A stretch of 64,000 nt of DNA from Enterococcus sp. BWR-S5 (GTDB lineage: Bacteria > Bacillota > Bacilli > Lactobacillales > Enterococcaceae): positions 62,001-126,000 of the forward strand of contig NZ_JADOEQ010000001.1 in the NCBI RefSeq assembly GCF_016745255.1, written 5' to 3'. The notes under the pieces were generated by a model. That model was not told the origin of the DNA. It was given only the letters and a program-made list of their open reading frames with translations, and made no database searches. Positions 42,132 to 52,232 of the stretch are shown in pieces; positions within the stretch are counted from its first letter, which is position 1; each line of letters begins with the position of its first letter. The position numbers and the translations under genes are program-made.

Positions 42132-43013
42132 ATGGACGAGTTTGTAGAAAACTTAAAAAAGATGAAACGTCAGGGGAATTCCCAAGAAGGAAAACGCCCG
42201 ATAACAAATAAACGAAAAAAGATAGATTTGACTAGTCAGGCAAAAATGACTGAAGAAAAAAGAAAATTGAAGAGACAGCCTGAACGAGAGTTGAAGAAAC
42301 GTCCGGAAAGGCAACGAGAAAGCCGTCAGAGACCGGAAAGTAACTTAGTTCCTCCGAGTCAAGAAAAGAAGAAAAGACCGTTAGAGAGAAAGACAGCGCC
42401 AAAGAAGAAGAGACGTAAGCTAAGTCCTGAAGAAATTGAACGTCGGAGAAAAAAGAAACAGAAGGAACAAATTTTGGAAATCATCAAATTTATTCTGCCG
42501 GTCATCATCATGGCAGCGATTGTTTTCATTTTCATCTTCAAGACATCTCCTCATATGGTGGATGGCGACTCAATGAATCCAACATTGATTGATGGAGATA
42601 AGGTAATTGTTACTCGGACGAAGAAACCGGAGCGGTATGATATCATTACGTTCGATCCTCCGGTGGACAGTGATTTTCAGTACGTAAAACGTGTGATTGG
42701 AATGCCGGGTGATGCAGTTTGGGTTAACGGTTCTGATTTGTTCATTAACGAGGGCGGAAAGGTTCCTGAGAACATTGAAGAAGCTTCGGCGAATGAACTG
42801 CCTGATGGAACAATCAAGGTCACACTTTCTTCTAAGGCTTTGGAGCAGATGGGAAATATTGAAAAAATTCCGGATGACTGCTATTTTGTTTTAGGTGATA
42901 ATCGAAACAACTCAACGGATAGTCGAGATTTTGGTTTAGTAGGAAGCAGTTCGATTGAAGGCGTTGTTTCATTTCGTTATGGACCGATGGGCTCTATTGG
43001 TTGGGTAAACTAG
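42132..43013 (+). CDS. lepB: Signal peptidase I with long basic N-terminal extension
   Basis: A 293-residue type I signal peptidase that removes Sec signal peptides outside the membrane. The ATG at 42132 has GAGGTG upstream. Residues 1-115 are Lys/Arg/Glu/Pro rich and soluble; the membrane segment is 121-136. Catalytic Ser147 (GDSMNPT) and Lys186 (YVKRVIGMPGD) are followed by LGDNRNNSTDSRDFG. Usual Gram-positive forms start directly with the membrane anchor, so the 115-residue cytoplasmic tail is unusual. Confidence 0.93.
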   Translation: MDEFVENLKKMKRQGNSQEGKRPITNKRKKIDLTSQAKMTEEKRKLKRQPERELKKRPERQRESRQRPESNLVPPSQEKKKRPLERKTAPKKKRRKLSPEEIERRRKKKQKEQILEIIKFILPVIIMAAIVFIFIFKTSPHMVDGDSMNPTLIDGDKVIVTRTKKPERYDIITFDPPVDSDFQYVKRVIGMPGDAVWVNGSDLFINEGGKVPENIEEASANELPDGTIKVTLSSKALEQMGNIEKIPDDCYFVLGDNRNNSTDSRDFGLVGSSSIEGVVSFRYGPMGSIGWVN

Positions 43014-43105
43014 AAGCGAGGGTGCTTGTTTCGTTATCAAAATGCTATCTTTTAGTTATTTTATAAACTAATTTAGTTTTTTGATTATACAAAAGAAAAA
43101 ATAAT

Positions 43106-43155
43106 AAAAAAACATCACAGGTGGATGAGTAAGCACACCTGTGATGTTTTTATTT
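43106..43155. terminator. Bidirectional terminator
   Basis: A 13-bp stem AACATCACAGGTG with CACCTGTGATGTT, flanked by A and T tracts. It lies between lepB and the convergent mga-type gene. Confidence 0.9.
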
Positions 43156-43304
43156 ATTTTTTTGTGATTTCTTTCAATTAGTAAAAGAAGATAAAACCGC
43201 TATTTTTGACAACAATTCTCAGTAAATTTCGATTTTTCTGAGAAAATAGAGAACTTTAGGAAGTTTTCTTTGCTATAATGAATTTGTCAATATAGATGCT
43301 CAGA

Positions 43305-44783
43305 TTATTTGTTCAACAGCTGTAAAATCAGTTGCTCTATTTCGTTCATATCATAATTATTACCAATGTCAGAAAAAACATAAGTTATTTTCTGTTTTTC
43401 GGAGATATGTTCACTATAGATATTTGATAGCAAGATATCATAATAGCTATCCTCTTGATATAGCTCAGCTTTGATCGGGTATTTATGACCAAGTACGTTA
43501 TCCAGATGCTGTATAACTAATTCACCGATAAACGGATTTAATGAATGGTAGACACCAATCACGATTTTTTCTTCATTCAGCTCTGCAATGTGATTTAGGA
43601 TGATTGTATAGTTGATTTCTGTAAATCTATTTTCAAAACGATCCTTATCTTCACTGGAATCAAATTTTTCAGAAGCCAGTTCCATAATTTCATTAACTTC
43701 ATTTCCGGAAAACGGATGTCGCTGTGCGTGAATAATTGATTCAATCGTCCAGTTATCAAAAGGCAGGATGAATCCATCGAAGTAATACAGTCGAGAATGC
43801 AGCTGGAACAATAAATTTTCAATATAAGATAGTCTGGAAGATGAAGCATAGCTGGACAGATAGCCTTGCTGCTTCAAGTATTTCAAGATTACTTTGTTCA
43901 TGTAATTAAGATACGAGCCGTTTTCTCTTTGTGCTTCCGCAAGACGAAAAGCAAACGCTGAGTTTGGCGAGAAATTGTTCATTGAACAAAAGAAGTCATA
44001 AAACATATATGCTTCATAGATAGAATAGGGACGATCAATTTTTTTCATATATGTATGGAAAGATAGGTTTATTTCTTCAAATAAAGGGCGATCCGGGTAA
44101 TCATAATTCGGACTAATGACGGGATTGAATTCTGTCGTCATTCGACGTAAAGAAATTTTCATCCACAGCTTTATTTGAAATACTTCAGTTGGGTCAAACG
44201 TTACACTCAACGACTCCTTCAATGTATCCACGAAGCCGAGATATTGATTCGATGTCTCTTTTTCCAGTTCTGTTTTATCTTCAAAAAGGAACCAGAAGAA
44301 ATTAAAGAAAAAGTAACGAATCTGCTTCTCCTCACCAACCAGTTTTCCTCTTTTGATTTGTAAGCGAAACTCTTTCAAGAGCTCATTCAGTTCCGTTACC
44401 TTTCTATAGTAGGTTGCAGAGCTGATAGCGTAGGTTAATTGGAAATAATCGCAGCTTACTTCATTTTTTTGGAAAAGCTGATTAACCATTTGAAACTTTA
44501 TAGATTTATCAAGAAAAAGAAGGACCACTTTTTTTAAAGGGAATCCAAGTTCTTTTTTCAAGTACAGGTTATCGCCTTCGGCAGAAATTTGTACTTTATC
44601 AGATATGCCGTTTTCATCCAGAAATTGGCGTAAAAAAGAAAGATACTCATTTAGAGTAGGTAAACTTATTTGAAAAGCTTCGATTAATTTACTTTTGGTC
44701 GACTGTCCTTGATTGTTGTATAAGAACAATAAAATATCATTCATATAGTCATAGGGCTTTTCTAAAAAATCTCGTTTTAGCAT
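43305..44783 (-). CDS. Mga-family transcriptional regulator
   Basis: A 492-residue regulator. The ATG at 44783 follows GAGGTG by 6 bases; the GTG at 44792 lies inside that site. It contains two N-terminal helix-turn-helix regions (about residues 15-60 and 90-140), a PRD-like central part, and a C-terminal EIIB-like domain (about 390-492, EEKIVIGVYHSLNPFIGELVIQ). This is the layout of Mga/AtxA-type virulence and carbohydrate regulators. It diverges from a flavoprotein gene 177 bases away, which it may control. Confidence 0.8.
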   Translation of the reverse strand: MLKRDFLEKPYDYMNDILLFLYNNQGQSTKSKLIEAFQISLPTLNEYLSFLRQFLDENGISDKVQISAEGDNLYLKKELGFPLKKVVLLFLDKSIKFQMVNQLFQKNEVSCDYFQLTYAISSATYYRKVTELNELLKEFRLQIKRGKLVGEEKQIRYFFFNFFWFLFEDKTELEKETSNQYLGFVDTLKESLSVTFDPTEVFQIKLWMKISLRRMTTEFNPVISPNYDYPDRPLFEEINLSFHTYMKKIDRPYSIYEAYMFYDFFCSMNNFSPNSAFAFRLAEAQRENGSYLNYMNKVILKYLKQQGYLSSYASSSRLSYIENLLFQLHSRLYYFDGFILPFDNWTIESIIHAQRHPFSGNEVNEIMELASEKFDSSEDKDRFENRFTEINYTIILNHIAELNEEKIVIGVYHSLNPFIGELVIQHLDNVLGHKYPIKAELYQEDSYYDILLSNIYSEHISEKQKITYVFSDIGNNYDMNEIEQLILQLLNK

Positions 44784-44960
44784 GATAGACACCTCACTTT
44801 AAGCATACTTGATTCATGATAAAATGGCAATATTAATCTGAGAAAAGAATATTATTAGCGACTGCGGATTTCCTTTTTCATCGAAGTTATATATACATAG
44901 AACCAATGGGTGTTTCAGACTCTGGTATGAATAGAGTTTACCAGAAGGGAGAATGGAATT

Positions 44961-46304
44961 TTGAGAGTAGTAATAATTGGAGCTTCCCATGGCGGGATTC
45001 AGGCAGCCTTAACAATAAAGAGACTAGACCCAAAAGTAGAAATCATACTAATAGAGAAAAGAAATAACATTAGTTATGTTTCCAGTGGGATTATTATAAA
45101 ATTGAATGACATGGTAGAAGAGCTTGACAACGTGCGCTATATTTCAGCTGAAGATTTGCAGCAAATGGGGATTGCTGTTCACTTGGAATCTACTGTAATT
45201 TCGATTGAACCGGAGAAAAGAGCTGTTACTTATGAATTGTTGACTGGCGAACAATCCATTGTAACATACGACAAGCTAATTCTTGCAACCGGCTCAAACC
45301 AATTTTCATTAAATCTTACTTTACCAGATAACGATCGAATTTCCTACTTTAAGAGCTACACCAGCTCTTTAGAAGCGTTACATAAGATAGAAGAAGCAAA
45401 AAGCATATCGATCGTTGGTGGCGGATATATTGGTATTGAGTTATGTGATGCGTTGAAAAACAAAGGAAAAGAAGTTCATCTCATTGAAAGTGCAGATACA
45501 ATTTTGTTTCGTTATATTGATAAGGAGCTTTCCGAAATACTTGAGCAAGAGATGATGAATGCAGGTATCCAGCTTCACTTAAACGAAACAGTATTGAACT
45601 TCAAGGAAGTCGATCAGCTTCCATTTGTAACAGCAACAACGACGGAAGAGATTGAGAATGAGTATGTTGTAGTTGCGGTCAATGCTCGACCGGATACGAG
45701 ACTTGTTCAGGAATTCTTAGATTTGAACTCTAATGGTACAATTCGTGTAAATAACCATATGCAAACAAGTGATCCAAATGTTTATGCCTTGGGTGATGTT
45801 GTGTCTTATCCTGTTCATAACAGCTACCGTCAATCCTTTATTCCATTAGTGAATAATGTCGTGCGAAGTGCCACCGTGGCAGCGATGAATGTGACAGGTA
45901 ATCCAATGAGCTATACAACAACTCAGAAGACAACTGCCACACATGTCTTCGGCTATTATATTGTCAGTACAGGGCTTACAGAAACAGAAGCCAACTTTGA
46001 AGGGATTGAGGTAGAGAGTATCTTTTTGAAGTTACCCTATCAGCTGCCTTATTTAGAATTGCAGGAAGAGGTTTATATTAAATTAGTATTTTCCAAAGCA
46101 GGCAATTGTTTAATTGGCGGTCAAATTATGTCAACCAAAGATATTACTCAGATTGTGAATACCTTGTCTTTAGCAATTGAAAAGGAAGTAACCTTGAATG
46201 AGCTGGTGACAACGGATTTCTATTTTAATCCTACCCTGAATCGTCCGATGGGCATCATCAGTCAGGCAGCGTATGAGTTCATGATAAAAAAATACAAAAA
46301 ATAA
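44961..46304 (+). CDS. NADH peroxidase/oxidase-like flavoprotein with Cys42 replaced by Ser
   Basis: A 447-residue FAD/NAD-binding protein closely like enterococcal NADH peroxidase (Npr) and NADH oxidase (Nox). The TTG start is 8 bases after AAGGGAG; the ATG at 44954 is out of frame. The FAD motif VVIIGASHGGIQAA keeps His10; the NAD motif SIVGGGYIGIELCDAL and the second FAD motif VYALGDVVSYP are intact. The redox residue Cys42 is Ser (V-S-S-G, codon AGT at 45084-45086). Without it, peroxide reduction through the sulfenate is not expected, so it may be an oxidase variant or a sensor. Confidence 0.88.
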   Translation: MRVVIIGASHGGIQAALTIKRLDPKVEIILIEKRNNISYVSSGIIIKLNDMVEELDNVRYISAEDLQQMGIAVHLESTVISIEPEKRAVTYELLTGEQSIVTYDKLILATGSNQFSLNLTLPDNDRISYFKSYTSSLEALHKIEEAKSISIVGGGYIGIELCDALKNKGKEVHLIESADTILFRYIDKELSEILEQEMMNAGIQLHLNETVLNFKEVDQLPFVTATTTEEIENEYVVVAVNARPDTRLVQEFLDLNSNGTIRVNNHMQTSDPNVYALGDVVSYPVHNSYRQSFIPLVNNVVRSATVAAMNVTGNPMSYTTTQKTTATHVFGYYIVSTGLTETEANFEGIEVESIFLKLPYQLPYLELQEEVYIKLVFSKAGNCLIGGQIMSTKDITQIVNTLSLAIEKEVTLNELVTTDFYFNPTLNRPMGIISQAAYEFMIKKYKK

Positions 46305-46317
46305 GTACGTCTAGTAA

Positions 46318-46364
46318 ACGCCTTTTTTCCGAATTTTTAGTTATTCGGAAAAAAGGTGTTTTTT
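46318..46364 (+). terminator. Terminator of the flavoprotein gene
   Basis: A 17-bp stem (ACGCCTTTTTTCCGAAT with its complement, one G.U pair) is followed by TTTTTT. The 46365-46647 stretch holds no other gene; a TATAAT lies at 46614-46619. Confidence 0.9.
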
Positions 46365-46647
46365 GCTATGGAGTATGGAACCTTTACTCTCGGAGAGCTG
46401 TGAATAACAAGTACTCGCTTATTGCGCTTTTCCAGTTGTTGGCTTCAAGAGCGTTAGGACTCTTAGGGAATAAGTTGCGGCCAGTATTCTAATCAAGAAC
46501 CCTATGTGCCAGTCTCAGGTTGACTGCTTGAGAGCTGTCTAAACTCGTTTTGTTTTTATGCGTTCATTGGTCAGAAATAAATCAAATTATTATTACTTAT
46601 GGCGGATTCATCTTATAATAGAGAAAATGTTACTGGGAGGAATAGCT

Positions 46648-46869
46648 ATGAAAAAACAAGAGCAGCTTTTCGTTGATTATATGGAGGATGGTACATTGCC
46701 AGAGCATAAAGAAGAAATGAAAACACTTCTTCAGGAAATCGTACAAAGAAAACAACGAGGAGGTTTGGATAAGGCTTATTTGACTGGCATTTTACCCCGT
46801 CTTTTTTCTTATCTGAATCCTGACAAGGTAGCAGAAGCGAAAAAGATTATCGAGCAGTACACAAGCTGA
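46648..46869 (+). CDS. Small hypothetical protein
   Basis: A 73-residue charged, helical protein (MKKQEQLFVDYMEDGTLPEHKEEMKTL at the start). The ATG at 46648 has GGGAGGAATAGCT upstream; the 30 codons before it have no ribosome site. It has no signal or membrane segment, no recognised family and no clear neighbours in an operon. Confidence 0.55.
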   Translation: MKKQEQLFVDYMEDGTLPEHKEEMKTLLQEIVQRKQRGGLDKAYLTGILPRLFSYLNPDKVAEAKKIIEQYTS

Positions 46870-47379
46870 CACATCTATAGGTAGGAAGCCTCATTTTTAA
46901 TCGAAAAAGCTTTGGAGACAGCTGCACAAGTATTTGAGGTATGAGTTTATCAAAGCTGAAGGTCTTTAGATAAGCCATAGAGCTCAGCAACGCACGCAGC
47001 TGTCTTAAGCTTCCTAGCTATGAAACTTACAAATTAAGAAGAAATGCTGCTGTTTACAGCATAGCGAATGACGGCAGCGTAAAGAAAAGTATGGACTGTT
47101 CTGGAAAAAAACTGCAAGCGAGTATAACGAGAAGAATTGATTGTTCGATAGAACAGCCAATGCTATTTTCGTATGCCTATCATTTGGATAAAGGGGACAA
47201 AGATAGCAGCGCTGGCAGCTTTTCGTGTAATGAAAACTTTAGAGATTCTTTAAAACAGCAGGGCAGTTTTGCGACAAATCCAAAAGGTTGTCTAAAAATG
47301 GTCTTCTCCGGAGAATTCAAACTGTTGCAGAAAAAGAAGATGTGCTAAAGTAAGTCCGTTATAAGGAGCAGGTGAGAGT
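46870..47379 (+). other. Intergenic region with a large inverted repeat structure
   Basis: AGACAGCTGC (46916-46925) pairs with GCAGCTGTCT (46996-47005), 10 bp. Nested outside it AAGCTT (46907-46912) or TAGGAAGC (46882-46889) can pair with GCTTCCTA (47009-47016), so two folds compete for the same arm. The enclosed loop is about 70 nt. The 85-codon frame at 47091-47348 has no ribosome site or family and is not called. It may be a small RNA or a leader for the next gene. Confidence 0.45.
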
Positions 47380-50079
47380 ATGAGACATTTAAAAAACACA
47401 TTTAAACTTTTTATTTTGGACTGGAAACGAATTTGGAAAAATCCAATTGCCGCATTGCTAATCATTGCGTTGATGATTATTCCTTCCCTCTATGCATGGT
47501 TTAACATCAAAGCGTTGTGGGATCCCTATGCGAATACAGGTGAGCTGCCTATTGCAGTTTACAGTGATGATCAAGCTGCTTCGTTTCAAGGGAAGACAAT
47601 TAATATTGGGGATGAGGTTCTAACCAATTTACATGAAAACAAGCAGTTGGGCTGGCAGTTTGTTGATTCAAAAAAGGAACTGGATGAAGGCGTGAAATCC
47701 GGAAAATATTATGCAGGCATTTATTTACCTAAGAATTTTTCAAAGGACTTATTAAGCTTTACAACCGGAGAAATCAAGAAGCCGGAAATCATCTATTCCG
47801 TGAATGAAAAAATCAATGCCATTGCACCGAAGATTACAGACAAAGGGGCGACGTCATTACAATCAGAAATATCTTCTCAATTTATCAGTACAGCCAGTAG
47901 CACGCTGATTAAGGTATTTAATGAGATTGGTTATGATATTGACTCTAACCTAGTTAGTATCAATAAGGTAAAAAATCTGATTTTATCGACAGATGAAAAT
48001 ATTGATACCATCGATTCCTATGTACAGGAGGTTGTTGCGCTTCATGACAAAATGCCGGAGATAAAGAATAAGTTGGCAAAGGCGGACGAGTTTGTCGATT
48101 ATATTCCTCAGATTGATGCGTTGACAACGAAGGTGACAGAGCTGAACGACAAAATGCCGACCATCAAGGAGCAAGCAAAAGTTATTTTGACCTTGCAGGA
48201 TAAGATTCCTGAAATCCAAAATGCCGGTACACAATTGGCCATGATTGATGATGATTTCGCCTCTGTTGAGCAGGTTATGAATGAAGGAATCGAGGAAGCT
48301 AAGCAAGGACTGACGATTATTCAGACCGTTCAAAAATCCTTGCCGGATATCCAAAAGCTGGGAGAACAGGCGGATCAGCTGGGAACAGTGACGCTGGATG
48401 GTGCAACGAAGCTGCAGACAGCATTACCGAGCATTGCCAGCAGTGTGGAGGTAACCTTAGAGTCTGTAAAGAACATCAGCACAAATATTTCTTCTATTAC
48501 TAGTCAGATGGAGCAGATTCTTGCAGATAATGAACTGACTGCCGAAGAGCGAGCTTCCTTGAAGCAACTGCTGGCACAATTTTCAACCAGCTTGAATGGT
48601 CAGTTAACGGCTGTGCAACAGCTAGCTGAGATGCTGACAAACATTCAACAATCAGCCGGCAATCAAGACCTTCAAGGAATTATTAATCAGTTGGGTAGCA
48701 TCAGTACACTTATACAGGGCTTAAAGAACCGTGTAGATACGATAAATGTGGACACAATCACGACAGCTGAGCTGCAAGCGGTTTTGAATGAAATCAGTAC
48801 GACTGCAAGTAATATTTCTTCCGCAGCAGGAAGTATCAATACCGATCAAATCACGGCAACGGTTAATACATTACTTACGAACGTAATTGATACGATTACA
48901 ACGGCAAAAGGTGTGCTTTCCCAAGCACAGCAGATTGATTTTGCGTCACTCTTAGCGAATACAGAAAACACCGTTTCAAATGCAATCGGTATTCTGGAAA
49001 AATATCAAGGACAGATGCCTGCTATTAAACAGGAAGTTCATGATGCGAATACGCTGTTGAATGGTCATATGGAGACAATTGTTAATGGCATCAATAAGGG
49101 TGCGGACCTGTACAATAATGACTTGCCTGTCGTTGAGCAGAAATTAGGATTAGCGGCTGATTTCATTAAAAATGATTATCCGGGAATCAAATCAGATATC
49201 ACGAGTACCTTAACGATGGTTGATGACAAGCTTCCTCAGGTAGAGGCCGTCCTAAATCAGGCCAATGACCTAATCAAGAACGACTGGCCCAATATCAAAG
49301 CCGGTCTGCATAAAGCAGCTGAAGCGATACGTAAAGGGGAAAGTGAAGTCGACTTAGGAGAGGTTATCAAGCTGTTGAAGCTGGATGCAACCTCAGAGAG
49401 CGAATTTTTCACTGCACCAGTTGAAGTAAAAGAAAATCAAATTTATCCAATCGCGAACAATGGCTCAGCAAGTACCCCATTTTATACCGCCCTTTGTTTG
49501 TGGGTAGGGGCAGTGCTCTTTTCAAGTATTGCCACAACGGATTATTATTTAGAAGAAAAGGACAAGAAACGTTTCACAAAAAGAGAGATGTTTTCTGCTC
49601 GTATGTTGACATTCATCGTTATGGGGCTGGCTCAAGCGTTAATTGTGACCTTAGGGAACTACTTCTTATTGGGTGTAGATGTCAAAGATCCGGTCTTCAG
49701 TGTTCTATTTGCATTATTGATAGCCCTGAGTTTTATGACACTTGTGTATGTTCTGGTTGCACTTTTCGGCAATGTCGGTAAAGGGATTGCAATCATCATC
49801 CTTGTGCTGTCTATCTCAGGCGGCGGCGGTAATTACCCTATTCAGGTATCCGGTAAATTCTTCCAGTTTATTAATCCATTTCTGCCCTTCACTCATGCAG
49901 TTAATCTGTTGAGGGAATCAGCAGGCGGTATTTACTGGCCAAATGCGTGGAAGGCAATCATTATATTAACTGTTTTAATGATTGTGGTAGGAATTTTAGG
50001 AACCTTATTCTATCCAATTTTGCAGCCGAAAATGAAAAAACTGGCGGAAATCTCACATAAGAGTCATATCTTCCATTGA
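47380..50079 (+). CDS. YhgE/Pip family membrane protein
   Basis: An 899-residue protein of the YhgE/Pip (phage infection protein) family. The N-terminus [36 protein letters not shown] is its hallmark, a first membrane helix. A long extracellular helical region follows (about 150-690, many heptads). At the C-terminus are five or six helices (from about 705) of ABC-2-like type. L. lactis Pip is a phage receptor; relatives also act in type VII secretion. It has no ribosome-site problem (AAGGAGC precedes the ATG) and is followed by a terminator. Confidence 0.9.
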   Translation: MRHLKNTFKLFILDWKRIWKNPIAALLIIALMIIPSLYAWFNIKALWDPYANTGELPIAVYSDDQAASFQGKTINIGDEVLTNLHENKQLGWQFVDSKKELDEGVKSGKYYAGIYLPKNFSKDLLSFTTGEIKKPEIIYSVNEKINAIAPKITDKGATSLQSEISSQFISTASSTLIKVFNEIGYDIDSNLVSINKVKNLILSTDENIDTIDSYVQEVVALHDKMPEIKNKLAKADEFVDYIPQIDALTTKVTELNDKMPTIKEQAKVILTLQDKIPEIQNAGTQLAMIDDDFASVEQVMNEGIEEAKQGLTIIQTVQKSLPDIQKLGEQADQLGTVTLDGATKLQTALPSIASSVEVTLESVKNISTNISSITSQMEQILADNELTAEERASLKQLLAQFSTSLNGQLTAVQQLAEMLTNIQQSAGNQDLQGIINQLGSISTLIQGLKNRVDTINVDTITTAELQAVLNEISTTASNISSAAGSINTDQITATVNTLLTNVIDTITTAKGVLSQAQQIDFASLLANTENTVSNAIGILEKYQGQMPAIKQEVHDANTLLNGHMETIVNGINKGADLYNNDLPVVEQKLGLAADFIKNDYPGIKSDITSTLTMVDDKLPQVEAVLNQANDLIKNDWPNIKAGLHKAAEAIRKGESEVDLGEVIKLLKLDATSESEFFTAPVEVKENQIYPIANNGSASTPFYTALCLWVGAVLFSSIATTDYYLEEKDKKRFTKREMFSARMLTFIVMGLAQALIVTLGNYFLLGVDVKDPVFSVLFALLIALSFMTLVYVLVALFGNVGKGIAIIILVLSISGGGGNYPIQVSGKFFQFINPFLPFTHAVNLLRESAGGIYWPNAWKAIIILTVLMIVVGILGTLFYPILQPKMKKLAEISHKSHIFH

Positions 50080-50138
50080 TTTTCTTAAGTGTAGAATGAG
50101 TGTGGCACAAAAAATAATGAGTAGCGTTCAACTAAAAG

Positions 50139-50199
50139 AACAGAAAAAGCGAAAAGTATCGAAGAAAGAACACTCGATGCGGCTTTTTCTGTTTTTTTT
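50139..50199 (+). terminator. Terminator of the YhgE/Pip gene
   Basis: AACAGAAAAAGC pairs with GCTTTTTCTGTT with an inner ATCGA/TCGAT pair, followed by TTTTTT. The 50200-50406 interval holds nothing else I can support. Confidence 0.8.
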
Positions 50200-50406
50200 G
50201 CCTGTCATAGAGGTATCTGAATGGCGATAACAAGACAGTTTGTTTAAAACTAGGCAGTCCTAAGATTTATGAGAAGGGGAGCAGAGACTGCAAACTTTGG
50301 TTTTTCTAAATAATAAAAAGATGCTAAAAAAGGGTGAATATGGTGTGCAAATCAAGTCTAACTGAGGTATATTTTTAAAATACTCTAAAAAAAGTTGGGA
50401 TAGCAT

Positions 50407-51570
50407 ATGATAAAAGGAATGATTCGTTTATTTGAAAAAAAATATGGGAGAGGGAAGGATCCGCGTACGAGCTTTGGAATATTCGCCGGAATTATGGGGC
50501 TTATTTCAAATCTAATTCTAGTCATTGGAAAGTTCTCTATCGGCTTCTTTTCCGGAAGTGTATCGATTATGGCCGATGCAGTCAATAATCTTTCAGATAT
50601 GATTTCTTCCGTCTTAACCTTGGTTGGTTTTTATATTGCCGGGAAGCCAGCTGATAGGGAGCATCCCTATGGACATGAGCGCTTTGAATATATCAGCGGA
50701 ATGTTTGTGTCTTTGATGATTACATTTGTCGGCTTTCAGTTTTTACTTACTTCAGTTGACCGTATTCGTGTCCCTCAAAGTATTGGGTTTTCCTGGGTTA
50801 CGTTGGTGGTACTCCTGTTGTCAGTATTCTTGAAAATCTGGCAAGGAGCGGTGTATCGTGATATCGCCAAGAAGATTAACTCAGACACATTGATTGCGGC
50901 GTCAAAGGATAGCTTAAATGATGTATTTACAACGATTGCCGTGTTGATTTCAACTGCAATTGAAGGGGCTACAGGCTTAAGGTTGGATGGCTACATTGGT
51001 GGAGCTATTGCAATTTACATTATTTTTAGCGGCGTGCAGCTGCTTTGGGGATTCATCAATGAGCTGATGGGAATTCGTCCGGAGCAGTCGGAGATTGATC
51101 GAATGAAGGAATTTCTCTCGTCTTTTGAAGAGATTGTTGGTTATCATGATTTGCTGATTCATCAATATGGTCCTAATAAGATATTTGCCTCTGTTCACAT
51201 TGAAGTCGACGACCGCTGGGATTTGAATAGGGCACATCAGGTCATTGATCAAATTGAAGCTGTATTTAAAGAAAAGCTGGGTGTTGAGTTGGTTTGCCAT
51301 GTAGATCCGGTCAACCTATACGATGAGCAGCAGCAATTTGTTCATCAACAGGTGAAGAAAATTATCGCTGCCATTGATCCTGTTCTTAAGGCGCATGACA
51401 TTCGTTTTATCACTCATAACGAGAAAGATGTGCTGTACTTTGATTTGGTTGTCCCGAACAAATATAACAGAACAGATGAAAACATAATGGAAATAATTCA
51501 AAAAAATATGAATGAATCTGTTGGTTCGTGTGAAATTAACATAACTTTTGATCATAATTACCTACTTTAA
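50407..51570 (+). CDS. Cation diffusion facilitator family transporter
   Basis: A 387-residue CDF metal/proton antiporter. Six helices are visible; the metal motif ADAVNNLSDMISS (about residues 57-70) is the HxxxD-type site with Asp ligands, and a second, ASKDSLNDVFTT, lies in the later helix. A C-terminal cytoplasmic domain (about 210-387) is longer than usual for the family; the metal-binding HVEVDD-type segment is VHIEVDDRWDL. It exports divalent metals such as Mn, Zn or Fe; the metal cannot be told. The ribosome site is weak. Confidence 0.93.
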   Translation: MIKGMIRLFEKKYGRGKDPRTSFGIFAGIMGLISNLILVIGKFSIGFFSGSVSIMADAVNNLSDMISSVLTLVGFYIAGKPADREHPYGHERFEYISGMFVSLMITFVGFQFLLTSVDRIRVPQSIGFSWVTLVVLLLSVFLKIWQGAVYRDIAKKINSDTLIAASKDSLNDVFTTIAVLISTAIEGATGLRLDGYIGGAIAIYIIFSGVQLLWGFINELMGIRPEQSEIDRMKEFLSSFEEIVGYHDLLIHQYGPNKIFASVHIEVDDRWDLNRAHQVIDQIEAVFKEKLGVELVCHVDPVNLYDEQQQFVHQQVKKIIAAIDPVLKAHDIRFITHNEKDVLYFDLVVPNKYNRTDENIMEIIQKNMNESVGSCEINITFDHNYLL

Positions 51571-51674
51571 AATAACTATCGTCATTTTTCTCATAAAATT
51601 TCTGTTTTCCAAAAAAAACTGATACGTAAATAAGAAATATCCATGTTATTCTTAACGATAAGGAGTTGAGAGAG

Positions 51675-52172
51675 ATGGATTTTACATTTTTGGCAGTCAT
51701 GTACTTTTTTGTCGTTGTGATTATTGTATTGAGCTTTTTATTGGTTAAGGAAAAACAGCTGATGTATCGTTTGTTTGATGAACGTGATGTTCTTAAAGAG
51801 GACCTTGATGCGTTGAAACTTGAGAAGGCGCGAAGAGACCAAGGCGGTATACAGTTTGAGGAAGAAAGCTTCACTCAGAGGATGGAAGAACCGGAATATG
51901 AGGAAGAGCCGCTTCCAATAGTAGAGGAAGCACCTAAACCCAGAAAGCATTTGGAATCAGTATTTGCTGAAAATGGTTCAACAGAAAGAACCCACTTTAG
52001 ATCAAGAGAGCGGATGATCGATAAAGAGGTTGCAGATAGAGAACCTATGAGGAAAGAACCCGTGAGAAATGATGTACCAGAGAGAACGGAAGAGGAAGAA
52101 CCATTTATTGTCTTAAATAATAAAACGTTCTCACGCTATGAGGATGAGCTTTTTAGAAGAGAAGAATCGTAA
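51675..52172 (+). CDS. Single-TM acidic protein, unknown function
   Basis: A 165-residue protein. The ATG at 51675 is chosen because AAGGAG is 10 bases upstream; the TTG at 51666 is too close. One membrane helix (residues 5-26, FLAVMYFFVVVIIVLSFLLV) is followed by an extended charged tail rich in Glu and Arg (EERDVLKEDLDALKL, then long EEP/RKEP repeats), probably cytoplasmic and disordered. No family is recognised. A hairpin terminator follows and is shared with RlaP. Confidence 0.6.
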   Translation: MDFTFLAVMYFFVVVIIVLSFLLVKEKQLMYRLFDERDVLKEDLDALKLEKARRDQGGIQFEEESFTQRMEEPEYEEEPLPIVEEAPKPRKHLESVFAENGSTERTHFRSRERMIDKEVADREPMRKEPVRNDVPERTEEEEPFIVLNNKTFSRYEDELFRREES

Positions 52173-52182
52173 TTACCGAAAA

Positions 52183-52222
52183 ACCACCTGAACAGAAGCT
52201 GCTGTTCAGGTAGTTTTTTTGT
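52183..52222. terminator. Bidirectional terminator
   Basis: ACCTGAACAG pairs with CTGTTCAGGT around AAGCTG, flanked by A-rich and T-rich runs, between convergent genes. Confidence 0.85.
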
Positions 52223-52232
52223 TTTTTTTAAA

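Noticed and set aside
47091-47348. 85-codon open frame before the Pip-family gene
   Set aside because: No ribosome site or family; the region is better described as intergenic with RNA structure.
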